From: Nocardioides donggukensis
GTDB lineage: Bacteria > Actinomycetota > Actinomycetes > Propionibacteriales > Nocardioidaceae
Direction of reading: 5' to 3'
NCBI RefSeq assembly: GCF_014842875.1
Contig: NZ_JACYXZ010000002.1
Span: forward strand, 682,001-746,000
Length of the DNA: 64,000 nucleotides
The position numbers were made by a program, and so were the translations under genes. Under the pieces are notes generated by a model. The model saw only the letters and a program-made list of their open reading frames with translations. It was not told the origin of the DNA and did no database searches. Positions 8,545-17,221 of the stretch are shown in pieces (the first letter of the stretch is position 1; the number at the start of each line of letters is the position of its first letter).

Positions 8545-9692
8545 TGTTCTTCCCTTTCCTGGTAGACGGCCGCGACCGCGGCTCGTGACGTGTCGTCCCT
8601 GTCCGGCCAGAGGTGGCCGTAGGTATCGAGGGTTGTCTTCGCCGAGGCGTGCCGTAGCCGGGCCTGGACGACCTTGACGTCTAGCCCGGAGGCGATCAGC
8701 AGCGAGGCGAAGTAGTGCCGAAGGTCGTGGAACCGGAAGTCGTCGGGCAGGCCGACCTGAGTTCGGGCTGCGCGGATCGCGCGTTCGATAGTCCAGGGCC
8801 CGCCGGCGTTGCCCCACAGGTCACTGACGATCTGGATGCCGTTGCCCAGCGGGATCGCCTCGGCGAGGAACTGCGACATCTCGGCCGGGATCGGAATCGA
8901 GTGACGCGCGGTGTCGGACTTCAGTGGCTTGTTCTCCCACTGAACCGACGGCGTCACGACGCCGGTGGCGAAGTCGACGTCGGTCACCCGCAGTGCAGCC
9001 GCCTCGGCGAGGCGCAGCCCGGCGTGGGCGCCGAGCAAGATCGCAGGCCGTACGCCGGGCGGCACCGCGTCGTACAGCGCCCACACCTGGCGCGTCGTGG
9101 CCACGTAGGGCCGTTGCTTGCCCATGCCGGGCGAGGTCCGGCGCGAGCACGGATTACGGGCGACGATCCCGTCGTGTACGGCGTCGGTGAAGATCTGGGA
9201 GAAGCGGGAGTAGATCGCGTAGATGTAGGAATCGGCTCGCCCCTCCTTCTTGAGCACCACCGTCCAGGCCCGCACGTCCGACGGCTTGATTGCGGACATC
9301 GGCACCGAGCCGAAGTGGGCCTTGATGATCTTGACGTGGACCTCTGCCTGCCGGACGGTCGATGCCCTTCGGGTGCCGTAGCCGGCCAGCCACGTGTCGC
9401 ACCACTCCCCGACCGTCGTCTTCGCGTCGCTGGGGGCGACATGGTCGCCACGCACGAGTGCGGCCAGCTGCTTGTCGAGCCACTGCTGGGCCTGGACCTT
9501 CCGGTCGAAGTGCCGGGTGTGCTCGCGACCAGAGTCGTCGACGTACCGGGCGCGCCAGCGCGTCACTTGGCCTGCAACCGCCGACTCGACCTCGACGCTG
9601 TTGCCGTCGGCATCCTTGATTCGCTTGCACCAGCGATCCTCGACGGACCCTCGCTGGGACCGCCGCTGCTTGGGTGGGGGTTGCTTGCTCAT
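8388..9692 (-). CDS. Tyrosine-type site-specific integrase
   Basis: This is the recombinase that would integrate and excise the island. It is about 434 residues from the ATG used here (MSKQPPP); an ATG seven codons upstream is also possible. An N-terminal arm-binding region and a SAM-like core-binding domain (TVGEWCDTWLAGYG onward) precede the catalytic domain, which has AHAGLRLAEAA with the first arginine, HDLRHYFASLL with the HxxR, LRHASAKTTLDTYGHLW with the second histidine and the nucleophilic tyrosine. The last roughly 45 residues are Ser/Arg-rich, overlap the next gene out of frame and resemble no integrase tail. The natural stop may have been lost. Confidence 0.92.
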   Translation of the reverse strand: MSKQPPPKQRRSQRGSVEDRWCKRIKDADGNSVEVESAVAGQVTRWRARYVDDSGREHTRHFDRKVQAQQWLDKQLAALVRGDHVAPSDAKTTVGEWCDTWLAGYGTRRASTVRQAEVHVKIIKAHFGSVPMSAIKPSDVRAWTVVLKKEGRADSYIYAIYSRFSQIFTDAVHDGIVARNPCSRRTSPGMGKQRPYVATTRQVWALYDAVPPGVRPAILLGAHAGLRLAEAAALRVTDVDFATGVVTPSVQWENKPLKSDTARHSIPIPAEMSQFLAEAIPLGNGIQIVSDLWGNAGGPWTIERAIRAARTQVGLPDDFRFHDLRHYFASLLIASGLDVKVVQARLRHASAKTTLDTYGHLWPDRDDTSRAAVAAVYQEREEQWGSTRRESSSTPSRRTPTASSERAERTSSSLSRSDRSSRSTATRSEDSLGL

Positions 9693-9754
9693 TGGCTCGC
9701 CGTAGCACGGCACGCCGCCAACCGGGGCGGTCGAGCGTTGCTACTGTGGAGGAC

Positions 9755-9979
9755 TCAGGCCGCGCCGCGCCCTGTTGCCTCGCGCTGCTCGTCGAGCCAG
9801 TCGAGAACGTCCTGCCGGAAGTAGCGCAGCCGGCGTCCGAGGATGAAGCCGCGTGGCCCAGTGCCGAGCACCCGCCAGTAGCGGACGGTTGCCAGCGGCA
9901 TCCGCAGCAGCTCGGCAACCTCCTCGATGGTCATCAGCGCGTCGATACGCTCGGGCTCGGGAGTGGTGTGGTCGGTCAT
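9755..9979 (-). CDS. Excisionase-like MerR-type HTH protein
   Basis: A 74-residue protein with a single helix-turn-helix of the excisionase/AlpA type: MTIEEVAELLRMPLATVRYW, then the wing GPRGFILGRRLRYFRQDVLDWLD. Such proteins bend att DNA and steer the integrase toward excision. The gene lies 62 bases upstream of the integrase on the same strand, the normal order. The in-frame ATG at 9979 is chosen because it begins just before the conserved domain; longer forms run into DNA of the divergent gene. Confidence 0.85.
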   Translation of the reverse strand: MTDHTTPEPERIDALMTIEEVAELLRMPLATVRYWRVLGTGPRGFILGRRLRYFRQDVLDWLDEQREATGRGAA

Positions 9980-10118
9980 GGTCGGCTCCAGGGAGTTGAG
10001 GTTGGTCCTACCCTCAATGGCCGAGGGGGGCGGGCCGAGTGGCCAGGGCACCCGAACGAGAGAAGAGATCGGCAGAAACCGGCAAAGAACGGCCCCGGTC
10101 GGCACTAGGGTTCGGACG

Positions 10119-10325
10119 GTGACCGAACCCTGGGTGTCCGCCGACGTGATCGCCGGGTACCTCGGCGTGACCAAGGACAGCATCTACGCCTGGATCGCCA
10201 AGAAGGACATGCCCGCGCACCGGGTCGGGCGTCTCTGGAAGTTCAAGGTCACCGAGGTCGACGAATGGGTGCGCAGCAGCGGCGCCGACGAGACCGCGAA
10301 GCCCCCGAAGAAGGGGGCGCGCTGA
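10119..10325 (+). CDS. Small HTH (excisionase-family) protein heading the restriction block
   Basis: A 68-residue protein, VTEPWVSADVIAGYLGV then TKDSIYAWIAKKDMPAHRVG and the wing LWKFKVTEVDEWV, an excisionase-type winged HTH. Its stop and the ATG of the helicase share one base (TGATG), so it is translationally coupled to the restriction block. It is more likely that block's regulator or a DNA-binding subunit than a recombination factor. The start is a GTG. The C-terminus is basic (KPPKKGAR). Confidence 0.8.
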   Translation: MTEPWVSADVIAGYLGVTKDSIYAWIAKKDMPAHRVGRLWKFKVTEVDEWVRSSGADETAKPPKKGAR

Positions 10326-13300
10326 TGGAGATCATCGACAATCTCAACCGCCTGCTCGGCGACGACATCAAGGTCACCCTCACTCGCGGCTCCAAGCTCC
10401 GGATCGCCGCATCGACCTTCTCGATCTACGCCTTCGAGGCGCTCCGCAAAGAGCTGGAGGGTGTCAAAGAACTGGAGTTCATCTTCACTGCTCCGACGTT
10501 CGTCGCCAGCCAGGCGACCGACAAGGTCAAGAAGGAGCGTCGGGAGTTCTACATCCCCCAGACCAAGCGGGAGTCCAGCCTCTACGGCTCTGAGTTCGAG
10601 ATCCGGCTGCGCAACAAGCTGACCCAGCGCGCGATCGCCCGGGAGTGCGCGGACTGGATCAAACGCAAGGTCACCTTCAAGTCCAACAAGACCGGCGCTC
10701 CGATGCAGCAGTTCGCCGTGGTCGACGATCGGGCCGCATACATGCCGCTCCAGGGCTTTACGTCGGCCGACCTCGGCTACGAGCGCGGCGACTCGGTCTC
10801 CAACCTCGTCAACAAGATCGATGAGGCCCCGCTCGCGTCGGCCTACCTCCAGACCTTCGACCAGATCTGGTCGAGCCCGCAGCAGGTCGAGGACGTTACC
10901 AAGGTCGTCCACGAGCACATCGCGAGCGTGTACGCCGAGAACAGTCCCGAGCGGGTCTACTTCCTGATCCTCTACAACCTGTTCTCCGAGTTCCTCGAAG
11001 ACATCAGTGACGACGTGCTGCCTGATGACCTCACCGGGTGGCGCGACTCGGAGATCTGGAAGAAGCTTTACAACTTCCAGCGCGATGCCGCGGTGGGCAT
11101 CATCAACAAGCTGGAGACCTACAACGGCTGCATCCTCGCCGACAGCGTCGGCCTCGGGAAGACGTTCACGGCGCTGGCGGTCATCAAGTACTACGAGAGC
11201 CGCAACAAGTCGGTATTGGTGCTCGCGCCGAAGAAGCTCGAAGACAACTGGACGACCTACAACAGCCCCTACGTCACCAACCCGTTCTCGGCAGACCGCT
11301 TCAGCTACCACGTCCTGGCGCATACCGACCTGTCCCGGGACAAGGGCTACTCCGGCCAGATGGACCTGAGCAAGGTGAACTGGGGCAACTTCAACCTCGT
11401 CGTGATCGATGAGTCCCACAACTTCCGCAATGCCGACTACTCCGAGGACAAGGAGAGCCGCTACCAGCGGCTCATGCGCAAGGTCATCCAGAGTGGCGTC
11501 AAGACGAAGGTCCTCATGTTGTCGGCCACCCCCGTCAACAACCGCTTCAACGATCTCAAGAACCAACTCCAGCTTGCCTATGAAGGCGAGTCAGAACAGC
11601 TCTCGGCGAAGCTCAACATCAACAAGTCGATCGAGCAGGTCTTCCGCGAAGCCCAGGTCGCCTTCAAGAGATGGTCCGAGCTCCCCGCCGAGGAGCGCAC
11701 CACCGACGCGATCCTGCGCATGCTGGACTTCGATTTTTTCGAGCTCCTGGACGCGGTCACCATCGCCCGATCCCGCAAGCACATCCAGTCGTTCTATGAC
11801 ACCGCCGACATCGGCGCATTCCCGAACCGCCTCCAGCCGGGATCGATACGCGAGCCGCTCACCGACCTGCCGCAGGCGCCGACGTTCAACGAGATCTTCG
11901 AGCAGCTCCAGGTCCTCAACCTCGCCGTCTACACGCCGCTCTCGTATGTCCACCCAAGCAAGATGCAGAAGTACGTCGACCTCTATGCAGTCCAGGGCGG
12001 AACCGCACGGGGCAACCTCGGCATGGCCGGCCGCGAGCAGGGCCTCAAGACCCTGATGACGGTTAACCTGCTCAAGCGCCTGGAGAGCTCGGTTGAGGCG
12101 TTCCGGATCACGCTCCGCAAGGTCGAGGCCGCCATCGACCACGCTCTGCAGGATCTGGATGACAAGGACGGCAAGATCGCCGACATCGGCGCGGCCTTCG
12201 GAGACATCGAGGCCGATGACGACGACTTCGAGGTCCCCACCGCTCCGTCGGTCGGCAAGAAGTACCAAATCGACCTCAACGACATGGACGCCACCTCATG
12301 GCGCAACGACCTCTGGCACGACCGTGAGACCATCCGCGAGCTCGTCGAGGCGATGGACCTCATCACCCCGGAGCACGACCGCAAGCTCCAGCGACTCCGG
12401 CAGGTCATCAGCGCGAAGGTCAAGCACCCCCTCAACGGCGACAACAAGAAGGTGCTGCTCTTCTCAGCCTTCGCCGACACCGCCCGCTACCTCTACAGCA
12501 ACCTGGAGCAGACCGTCCACGCCGACCGCGCACTCGAACTCGGCCTGATCACTGGTTCCACACAGCCCAAGACGACCCTCGGCGACGGCTTCGACTTCCA
12601 GAAGCTCCTGACGTTCTTCTCCCCCCGCTCGAAGGACAAGGCAGTCGTCTTTCCGAACGAGCCCGGCGAGATCGACCTGCTGATCGGCACCGACTGCATC
12701 TCGGAGGGGCAGAACCTCCAGGACTGCGACTTCGTCGTCAACTACGACATCCACTGGAACCCGGTGCGGATCATCCAACGCTTCGGCCGAGTCGACCGCA
12801 TCGGCTCGAAGAACTCCGTGATCCAGATGGTCAACTTCTGGCCCGACATCAGCCTCGACGAATACATCAACCTCAAGGAGCGCGTCGAGAACCGCATGGT
12901 CATCGCCGACCTCGCGGCCACCGCCGACGACAACCTCCTCACCCAAGAGTCCAACGACACCAAGTTCCGCAAGGAGCAACTCCGCCGCCTCCAGGACGAG
13001 GTCATCGAGCTGGAGGACGTCCGCACCGGCGTCTCGATCACCGACCTCGGGCTCAACGACTTCCGCATGGACCTGCTCACGTACATGGAGCAGTACGGCG
13101 ATCTCGCGTCCTCGCCCAAGGGTCTCCATGCAACCGTCCCCGCCAATCCCGAACGTGGCCTTCGCCCCGGCGTGATCTTCGCACTGCGCAGCGTCGATGA
13201 GCAGGCGGAGATCAACCGTCACAACCGCCTGCACCCGCACTACCTGATCTACCTCGACAACGACGGCAACGTCGTCACCGACCACACCGAGGTCAAGCAG

Positions 13301-13585
13301 CTCCTCGACCTGGTTCGGGCAAGCTGTCAGGGAGTGCATGAGCCGATCCCTGCCGCGTACCACGTCTTCAACCAGCTCACGAGCGAAGGCGCCGAGATGC
13401 GCGTCTACTCGAACCTGCTCAACGAGGCCATCAACTCCCTCATCGATATCACCGAGCAGCGGGACATCGACAGCCTCTTCGCAGGAGCGAAGACCACCGC
13501 ATTGCAGCAGAGCTTCGAGGGGCTCGACGACTTCGAGCTGATCGCCTTCCTCGCCATCGTCGAGCCCGAGGCGACCGATGGCTGA
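10325..13585 (+). CDS. SNF2/superfamily 2 helicase of the restriction block
   Basis: A 1086-residue ATPase. Residues 1-250 are an extra N-terminal region that looks like the PLD-like module of helicases in this group. Motif I is LADSVGLGKT near 273, motif II VVIDESHNF near 358, motif III MLSATPVNNR near 398. An acidic insertion (ADDDDFE) comes near 640. The C-terminal helicase lobe has GTDCISEGQNLQ and HWNPVRIIQRFGRVDRIGS near 786-828, the arginine-finger motif. SNF2-like proteins translocate on duplex DNA and appear in several phage-defence systems (for example the DrmD protein of DISARM). Here it is coupled upstream to the HTH gene and downstream by an 8-base overlap to the DUF4391 gene. 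Confidence 0.88.
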   Translation: MEIIDNLNRLLGDDIKVTLTRGSKLRIAASTFSIYAFEALRKELEGVKELEFIFTAPTFVASQATDKVKKERREFYIPQTKRESSLYGSEFEIRLRNKLTQRAIARECADWIKRKVTFKSNKTGAPMQQFAVVDDRAAYMPLQGFTSADLGYERGDSVSNLVNKIDEAPLASAYLQTFDQIWSSPQQVEDVTKVVHEHIASVYAENSPERVYFLILYNLFSEFLEDISDDVLPDDLTGWRDSEIWKKLYNFQRDAAVGIINKLETYNGCILADSVGLGKTFTALAVIKYYESRNKSVLVLAPKKLEDNWTTYNSPYVTNPFSADRFSYHVLAHTDLSRDKGYSGQMDLSKVNWGNFNLVVIDESHNFRNADYSEDKESRYQRLMRKVIQSGVKTKVLMLSATPVNNRFNDLKNQLQLAYEGESEQLSAKLNINKSIEQVFREAQVAFKRWSELPAEERTTDAILRMLDFDFFELLDAVTIARSRKHIQSFYDTADIGAFPNRLQPGSIREPLTDLPQAPTFNEIFEQLQVLNLAVYTPLSYVHPSKMQKYVDLYAVQGGTARGNLGMAGREQGLKTLMTVNLLKRLESSVEAFRITLRKVEAAIDHALQDLDDKDGKIADIGAAFGDIEADDDDFEVPTAPSVGKKYQIDLNDMDATSWRNDLWHDRETIRELVEAMDLITPEHDRKLQRLRQVISAKVKHPLNGDNKKVLLFSAFADTARYLYSNLEQTVHADRALELGLITGSTQPKTTLGDGFDFQKLLTFFSPRSKDKAVVFPNEPGEIDLLIGTDCISEGQNLQDCDFVVNYDIHWNPVRIIQRFGRVDRIGSKNSVIQMVNFWPDISLDEYINLKERVENRMVIADLAATADDNLLTQESNDTKFRKEQLRRLQDEVIELEDVRTGVSITDLGLNDFRMDLLTYMEQYGDLASSPKGLHATVPANPERGLRPGVIFALRSVDEQAEINRHNRLHPHYLIYLDNDGNVVTDHTEVKQLLDLVRASCQGVHEPIPAAYHVFNQLTSEGAEMRVYSNLLNEAINSLIDITEQRDIDSLFAGAKTTALQQSFEGLDDFELIAFLAIVEPEATDG

Positions 13586-14279
13586 CCTGATCCAGTGGCC
13601 CGAGACGGCGAAGGTCGACCGGGTCATCCCGAAGGAGCGTCTGTACGCCGAGGCCAGCGCGGGTGCTGCCCTCAAGCAGCGGTTCGTCGACGAGGTCCAG
13701 CGCGTCCGATGGGCCTACAAGTTGGGCGATGAGTCGCTGCGCCTCGCGCCCGGTGAGACCGTCACCGAGATCCAGGTCTTCGTCCTCGACCTGAAGGGCT
13801 CCAGCCTCGACAACTCCGTGCTCGCCTCCATCGACAAGGCGATCCCCAGCCAGATCATTTTCGAGTTGCGGCGCGAAGACGGTCTGTGGTCCGAGCAGGC
13901 GATGACCGCGGCCTACAAGCGTGCCGGCGGCAAGACCAAGGGCACCGACTACTTCCGCACCGGCTGGATCGGCTCTGATCAACCGCGCATCCCGCTGCCC
14001 GCCGCCCTCGACATGGACGGCCTCTACGCCCAACTGCTGGGCCGTCTACTCCCCCATCCCATCAGGCCGGTCGAAGGACTGTCGGACGCCCTGGACAGAA
14101 TGGGACGCATCCGCAGGCTCACCCGCGAGATCTCGACCCTGGAGAGACATATGCGCACCGAAGTGCAGTTCAAGCGCAAGGTGGAGTTGCGCCACGACCT
14201 GCGCGCCAAGCAGGCCGAGCTGCATGAACTGACAAAGACTGAGGACCACATGACTGGGGACGCCAAGTGGAGAAACTGA
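13578..14279 (+). CDS. DUF4391 protein
   Basis: A 233-residue protein with the DUF4391 signature: VIPKERLYAEA near residue 16, VRWAYKLGDESL near 42, EIQVFVLDLKG near 63, and LASIDKAIPSQIIFEL near 82. The C-terminal third is a charged helix that may be a coiled coil. The family commonly accompanies Mod/Res-type methyltransferase and helicase genes; no activity has been assigned that I know of. It overlaps the helicase gene by 8 bases and the Mod gene by up to 13, so it is a core member of the block, possibly an adaptor between helicase and methyltransferase. Confidence 0.85.
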   Translation: MADLIQWPETAKVDRVIPKERLYAEASAGAALKQRFVDEVQRVRWAYKLGDESLRLAPGETVTEIQVFVLDLKGSSLDNSVLASIDKAIPSQIIFELRREDGLWSEQAMTAAYKRAGGKTKGTDYFRTGWIGSDQPRIPLPAALDMDGLYAQLLGRLLPHPIRPVEGLSDALDRMGRIRRLTREISTLERHMRTEVQFKRKVELRHDLRAKQAELHELTKTEDHMTGDAKWRN

Positions 14280-16126
14280 AGATGCACTCGTCCGACCTGA
14301 CCGAACGCAACATCGGCAAGCTCGCGGAGCTGTTCCCCCAGGTCATCACAGAGACGACCGATGCCGACGGCAATCCCATCCGGTCCGTGGACTTCGACCT
14401 GCTCCGGCAAGAGCTTGCCAGCGAGGTGGTGGTCGTCGAAGGCGCGGCCGAGCGATACCAGCTGGATTGGCCTGGCAAGCGATTGGCGGCCTTCGCCGCC
14501 AATACCCCCATCGCCAAGACTCTGCGTCCCCTGCGCGAGGCATCGGTCGACTTCGACATCACCAAGAATCTCTTCATCGAAGGCGACAACCTCGATGCGC
14601 TGAAGCTGCTCCAGGAGTCCTTTCTCGGCAAGGTGAAGCTCATTTACATCGACCCGCCCTACAACACGGGTCGGGACTTCGTGTACGCCGATGACTTCGC
14701 TGAGTCGCGCGCAGACTACCTCCGGCGCTCGGGGCAGACGACGGACTTGGGTGGGCGCCTGGTCGCCAACCCAGACTCCAACGGTCGCTTCCACTCAGAC
14801 TGGCTCAGCATGATGTACCCGCGGCTCAAGCTAGCGCGGAACCTGCTTCGGGACGACGGTGTCATCTTCGTCTCCATCGATGACAACGAGGTGGCCAATC
14901 TTGTGAAACTCTGCGAGGAGGTCTTCGGCGCCGACAACCACCTGGCGACTTTCATCTGGAAGAGCAAGTCCGGCGGAGCCAACGACAGCGGCGAGGTGGC
15001 AGTCGACCATGAGTACGTCGTGTGTTTCAGCAGAACCAACAGCGGCCACGCGCTCGGCCTCGATCCTGGCGCCGTCGCCACCACCTCCTATAACAACCAG
15101 GACGAGCACGGGCGATACGCGCTCGAGCGACTCGACAAGCAGAACCTTCAGTACTCGGCCTCGCTGGACTATGACCTGGTCGGACCCGATGGCTCGATCT
15201 ACCAACTCGGGCACAAGGATCCGTCGCGCCCCAACGCCGTGTGGCGCTGGGCCAAATCGCGCGTTGAGCGAGACATTGACCAGCTGGTGTTTAAGGGTGG
15301 GCACGTCTACACCAAGAACTACGAGAAGGCCGGGGGGAAGCCGCGCTCGCTCTTCGTCGAGGAACGATTTGGGCGCACTCGGACCGGAAGCACCGAAGTC
15401 CGCGAACTCCTCGGCGGAAGCTACTTCGACAATCCCAAGCCGACGAAACTCCTTTCAACGATTGCCGCGATCGCCGCTTCGGACGACGCGGTCGTGCTCG
15501 ACTTCTTCGCTGGCTCGGGCAGCCTCGGTCACGCCGTCATGGACCTCAATGTCAAGGACGGTGGAAGCCGACGCTTCATCCTGGTCCAACTGCCGGAGCG
15601 CACCCCAGACGGCTCGGACGCCCGCAATGCTGGGTTCGAGTCACTCGCCGACGTATCGCGTAAGCGCCTTGAAGTCGCAGGCTCCAACATTCGATCGAGC
15701 CTCACAGGCCAGCAGACTGACGTGGGTTTCCGAACTCTCAAGGTTGACTCCACCAACCTCGCCGATGTGCTGCGTTCTCCGGTGGACACAGCCCAGTCCA
15801 CGTTGACGGCGTTCGAAGACAGCATCAAGCCGGAACGCACAGGAGAGGACCTCATGTTCCAGGTGATGCTCGAGTGGGGTCTCGACCTGTCACTGCCGAT
15901 CAAGACCGACGTGATGGCGGGGTGCCCGATCTTCGACGTGGACGACGGCGTGCTGCTGGCGTGCTTCAACTGCGCCATCACGACGGACTTGTTAAAGGCA
16001 CTGGCCAGCCGTCAGCCTCTGCGAGTGGTCTTCCGCGACTCGGACTTCGAGTCAGACGCGGCGAGGATCAACGCCGAGCAGATCTTCAAGGAACTGTCAC
16101 CCGCGACCGAGCTAAGGAGCTTCTGA
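14267..16126 (+). CDS. mod: Type III restriction system DNA methyltransferase (Mod-like)
   Basis: A 619-residue adenine-specific methyltransferase. Motif IV YIDPPYNTG lies near residues 127-135 and motif I LDFFAGSGSLGHA near 411-423, the circularly permuted order of beta-class enzymes such as type III Mod. The long middle holds the presumed target recognition domain. An FSRTNSG-type block marks the N-terminal catalytic fold. The GTG at 14267 overlaps the DUF4391 gene; an ATG at 14282 with GGAG nine bases upstream is an equally good start. In a type III system it marks one strand at its recognition site and is required by Res for cleavage. Confidence 0.9.
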   Translation: MEKLKMHSSDLTERNIGKLAELFPQVITETTDADGNPIRSVDFDLLRQELASEVVVVEGAAERYQLDWPGKRLAAFAANTPIAKTLRPLREASVDFDITKNLFIEGDNLDALKLLQESFLGKVKLIYIDPPYNTGRDFVYADDFAESRADYLRRSGQTTDLGGRLVANPDSNGRFHSDWLSMMYPRLKLARNLLRDDGVIFVSIDDNEVANLVKLCEEVFGADNHLATFIWKSKSGGANDSGEVAVDHEYVVCFSRTNSGHALGLDPGAVATTSYNNQDEHGRYALERLDKQNLQYSASLDYDLVGPDGSIYQLGHKDPSRPNAVWRWAKSRVERDIDQLVFKGGHVYTKNYEKAGGKPRSLFVEERFGRTRTGSTEVRELLGGSYFDNPKPTKLLSTIAAIAASDDAVVLDFFAGSGSLGHAVMDLNVKDGGSRRFILVQLPERTPDGSDARNAGFESLADVSRKRLEVAGSNIRSSLTGQQTDVGFRTLKVDSTNLADVLRSPVDTAQSTLTAFEDSIKPERTGEDLMFQVMLEWGLDLSLPIKTDVMAGCPIFDVDDGVLLACFNCAITTDLLKALASRQPLRVVFRDSDFESDAARINAEQIFKELSPATELRSF

Positions 16127-16133
16127 GACGTCG

Positions 16134-17207
16134 ATGAGCCATTTTGATGTCATTGCCCAACCCGCGGGTTCGACGGCCTCGGATGTCCTTTACGCCGCGC
16201 TCGCTGACAACCGCTTCGACGAGCTGCGGGCTGCCGTGGCCTACATCACGGCATCGGGAGTCCAGGAGCTCCAGCAGGGCTTGGCCGCCTCAGCGCTGAA
16301 GAGGTCATGGCTCACGTCCTTCGATTGGTGCCGCTCAGACCCGGCGGCGCTCTCCGCTCTCCAGCAGCAGAGTCTGTCATCGGTCAAGGTCCACGATGGC
16401 AAGCGAGTGGTCCTCCGTCCGGGCTGCCGGCCGACCACCTCATTCCACCCAAAGTCGTTTCTCTTCACGGGACCTGACCACGCCCTGCTCTTGGTGGGAT
16501 CCGCGAACATGTCGCGCAACGGACTTCGGCACGGAGTTGAGGTCGACGCCGCGATTGAGGTCGCCGGCCACAACAAGAGGACCGAAGCCGCGTGGCGTCA
16601 GATTGACTCTGCGCGCACATGGTTTGACGCCGAGTGGAGCCAGGCGCCTAGCTTCGCCGGACTGACGTCGGCGTACCAAGCTCAGTACGACCGGCGCCCT
16701 CCGTCGTCCGCCGTGCTCGAGTTCGGCGACACCAGCTCATTCATCCGGCGAGGCTTCACGGCGGAGCAACTGGCACAGGTGGCGCACGCCCAAACGATGT
16801 GGATCGAAGCGGGCCGTCTGACCGCCCGCACCAGTGCTGCTCCGGGACACCAACTCATGATGCGTCCACTGACTCGAGTGTTCTTTGGCTACCAGCCGCT
16901 CGCGATTCCCAGGAAGACCCAACTGGGATCGGTGCTGATCAGATTCGACGGCACCATACACGCCAACCGCACCCTTGAGTTCGCCCACAACTCCATGGAT
17001 CGGCTCAACCTGCCGACGAGCGGAGCCAGCGGGGCAGTGCGATATGACGGCAAGATCCTCAGGTTCACCAAGATCGCACTGGGCGGCAAGGTGGCCTACG
17101 AACTGTCCATCATCGCCAAGCGCGAACGGAATTCGTTGAAGGCGGCCAGTCGACGTCTCGATCTCAGCTTCACGATGCCCGGCGGCCGAGCCTTCGGCTT
17201 CAACTAA
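16134..17207 (+). CDS. Phospholipase D-like nuclease domain protein
   Basis: A 357-residue protein with one HKD-type active site, split as in PLD nucleases: SFHPKSFLF near residue 105 and LLVGSANMSRNGL near 122. Only one such motif is present, so dimerisation would be needed for activity. It resembles NgoFVII/DrmC-like PLD proteins found in restriction and DISARM loci. The gene starts 7 bases behind mod and ends 14 bases before res. A PLD gene between Mod and Res is not part of an ordinary type III system. It may be an additional nuclease or a self-immunity suppressor. Confidence 0.82.
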   Translation: MSHFDVIAQPAGSTASDVLYAALADNRFDELRAAVAYITASGVQELQQGLAASALKRSWLTSFDWCRSDPAALSALQQQSLSSVKVHDGKRVVLRPGCRPTTSFHPKSFLFTGPDHALLLVGSANMSRNGLRHGVEVDAAIEVAGHNKRTEAAWRQIDSARTWFDAEWSQAPSFAGLTSAYQAQYDRRPPSSAVLEFGDTSSFIRRGFTAEQLAQVAHAQTMWIEAGRLTARTSAAPGHQLMMRPLTRVFFGYQPLAIPRKTQLGSVLIRFDGTIHANRTLEFAHNSMDRLNLPTSGASGAVRYDGKILRFTKIALGGKVAYELSIIAKRERNSLKAASRRLDLSFTMPGGRAFGFN

Positions 17208-17221
17208 GGAAGCTGGTCATC

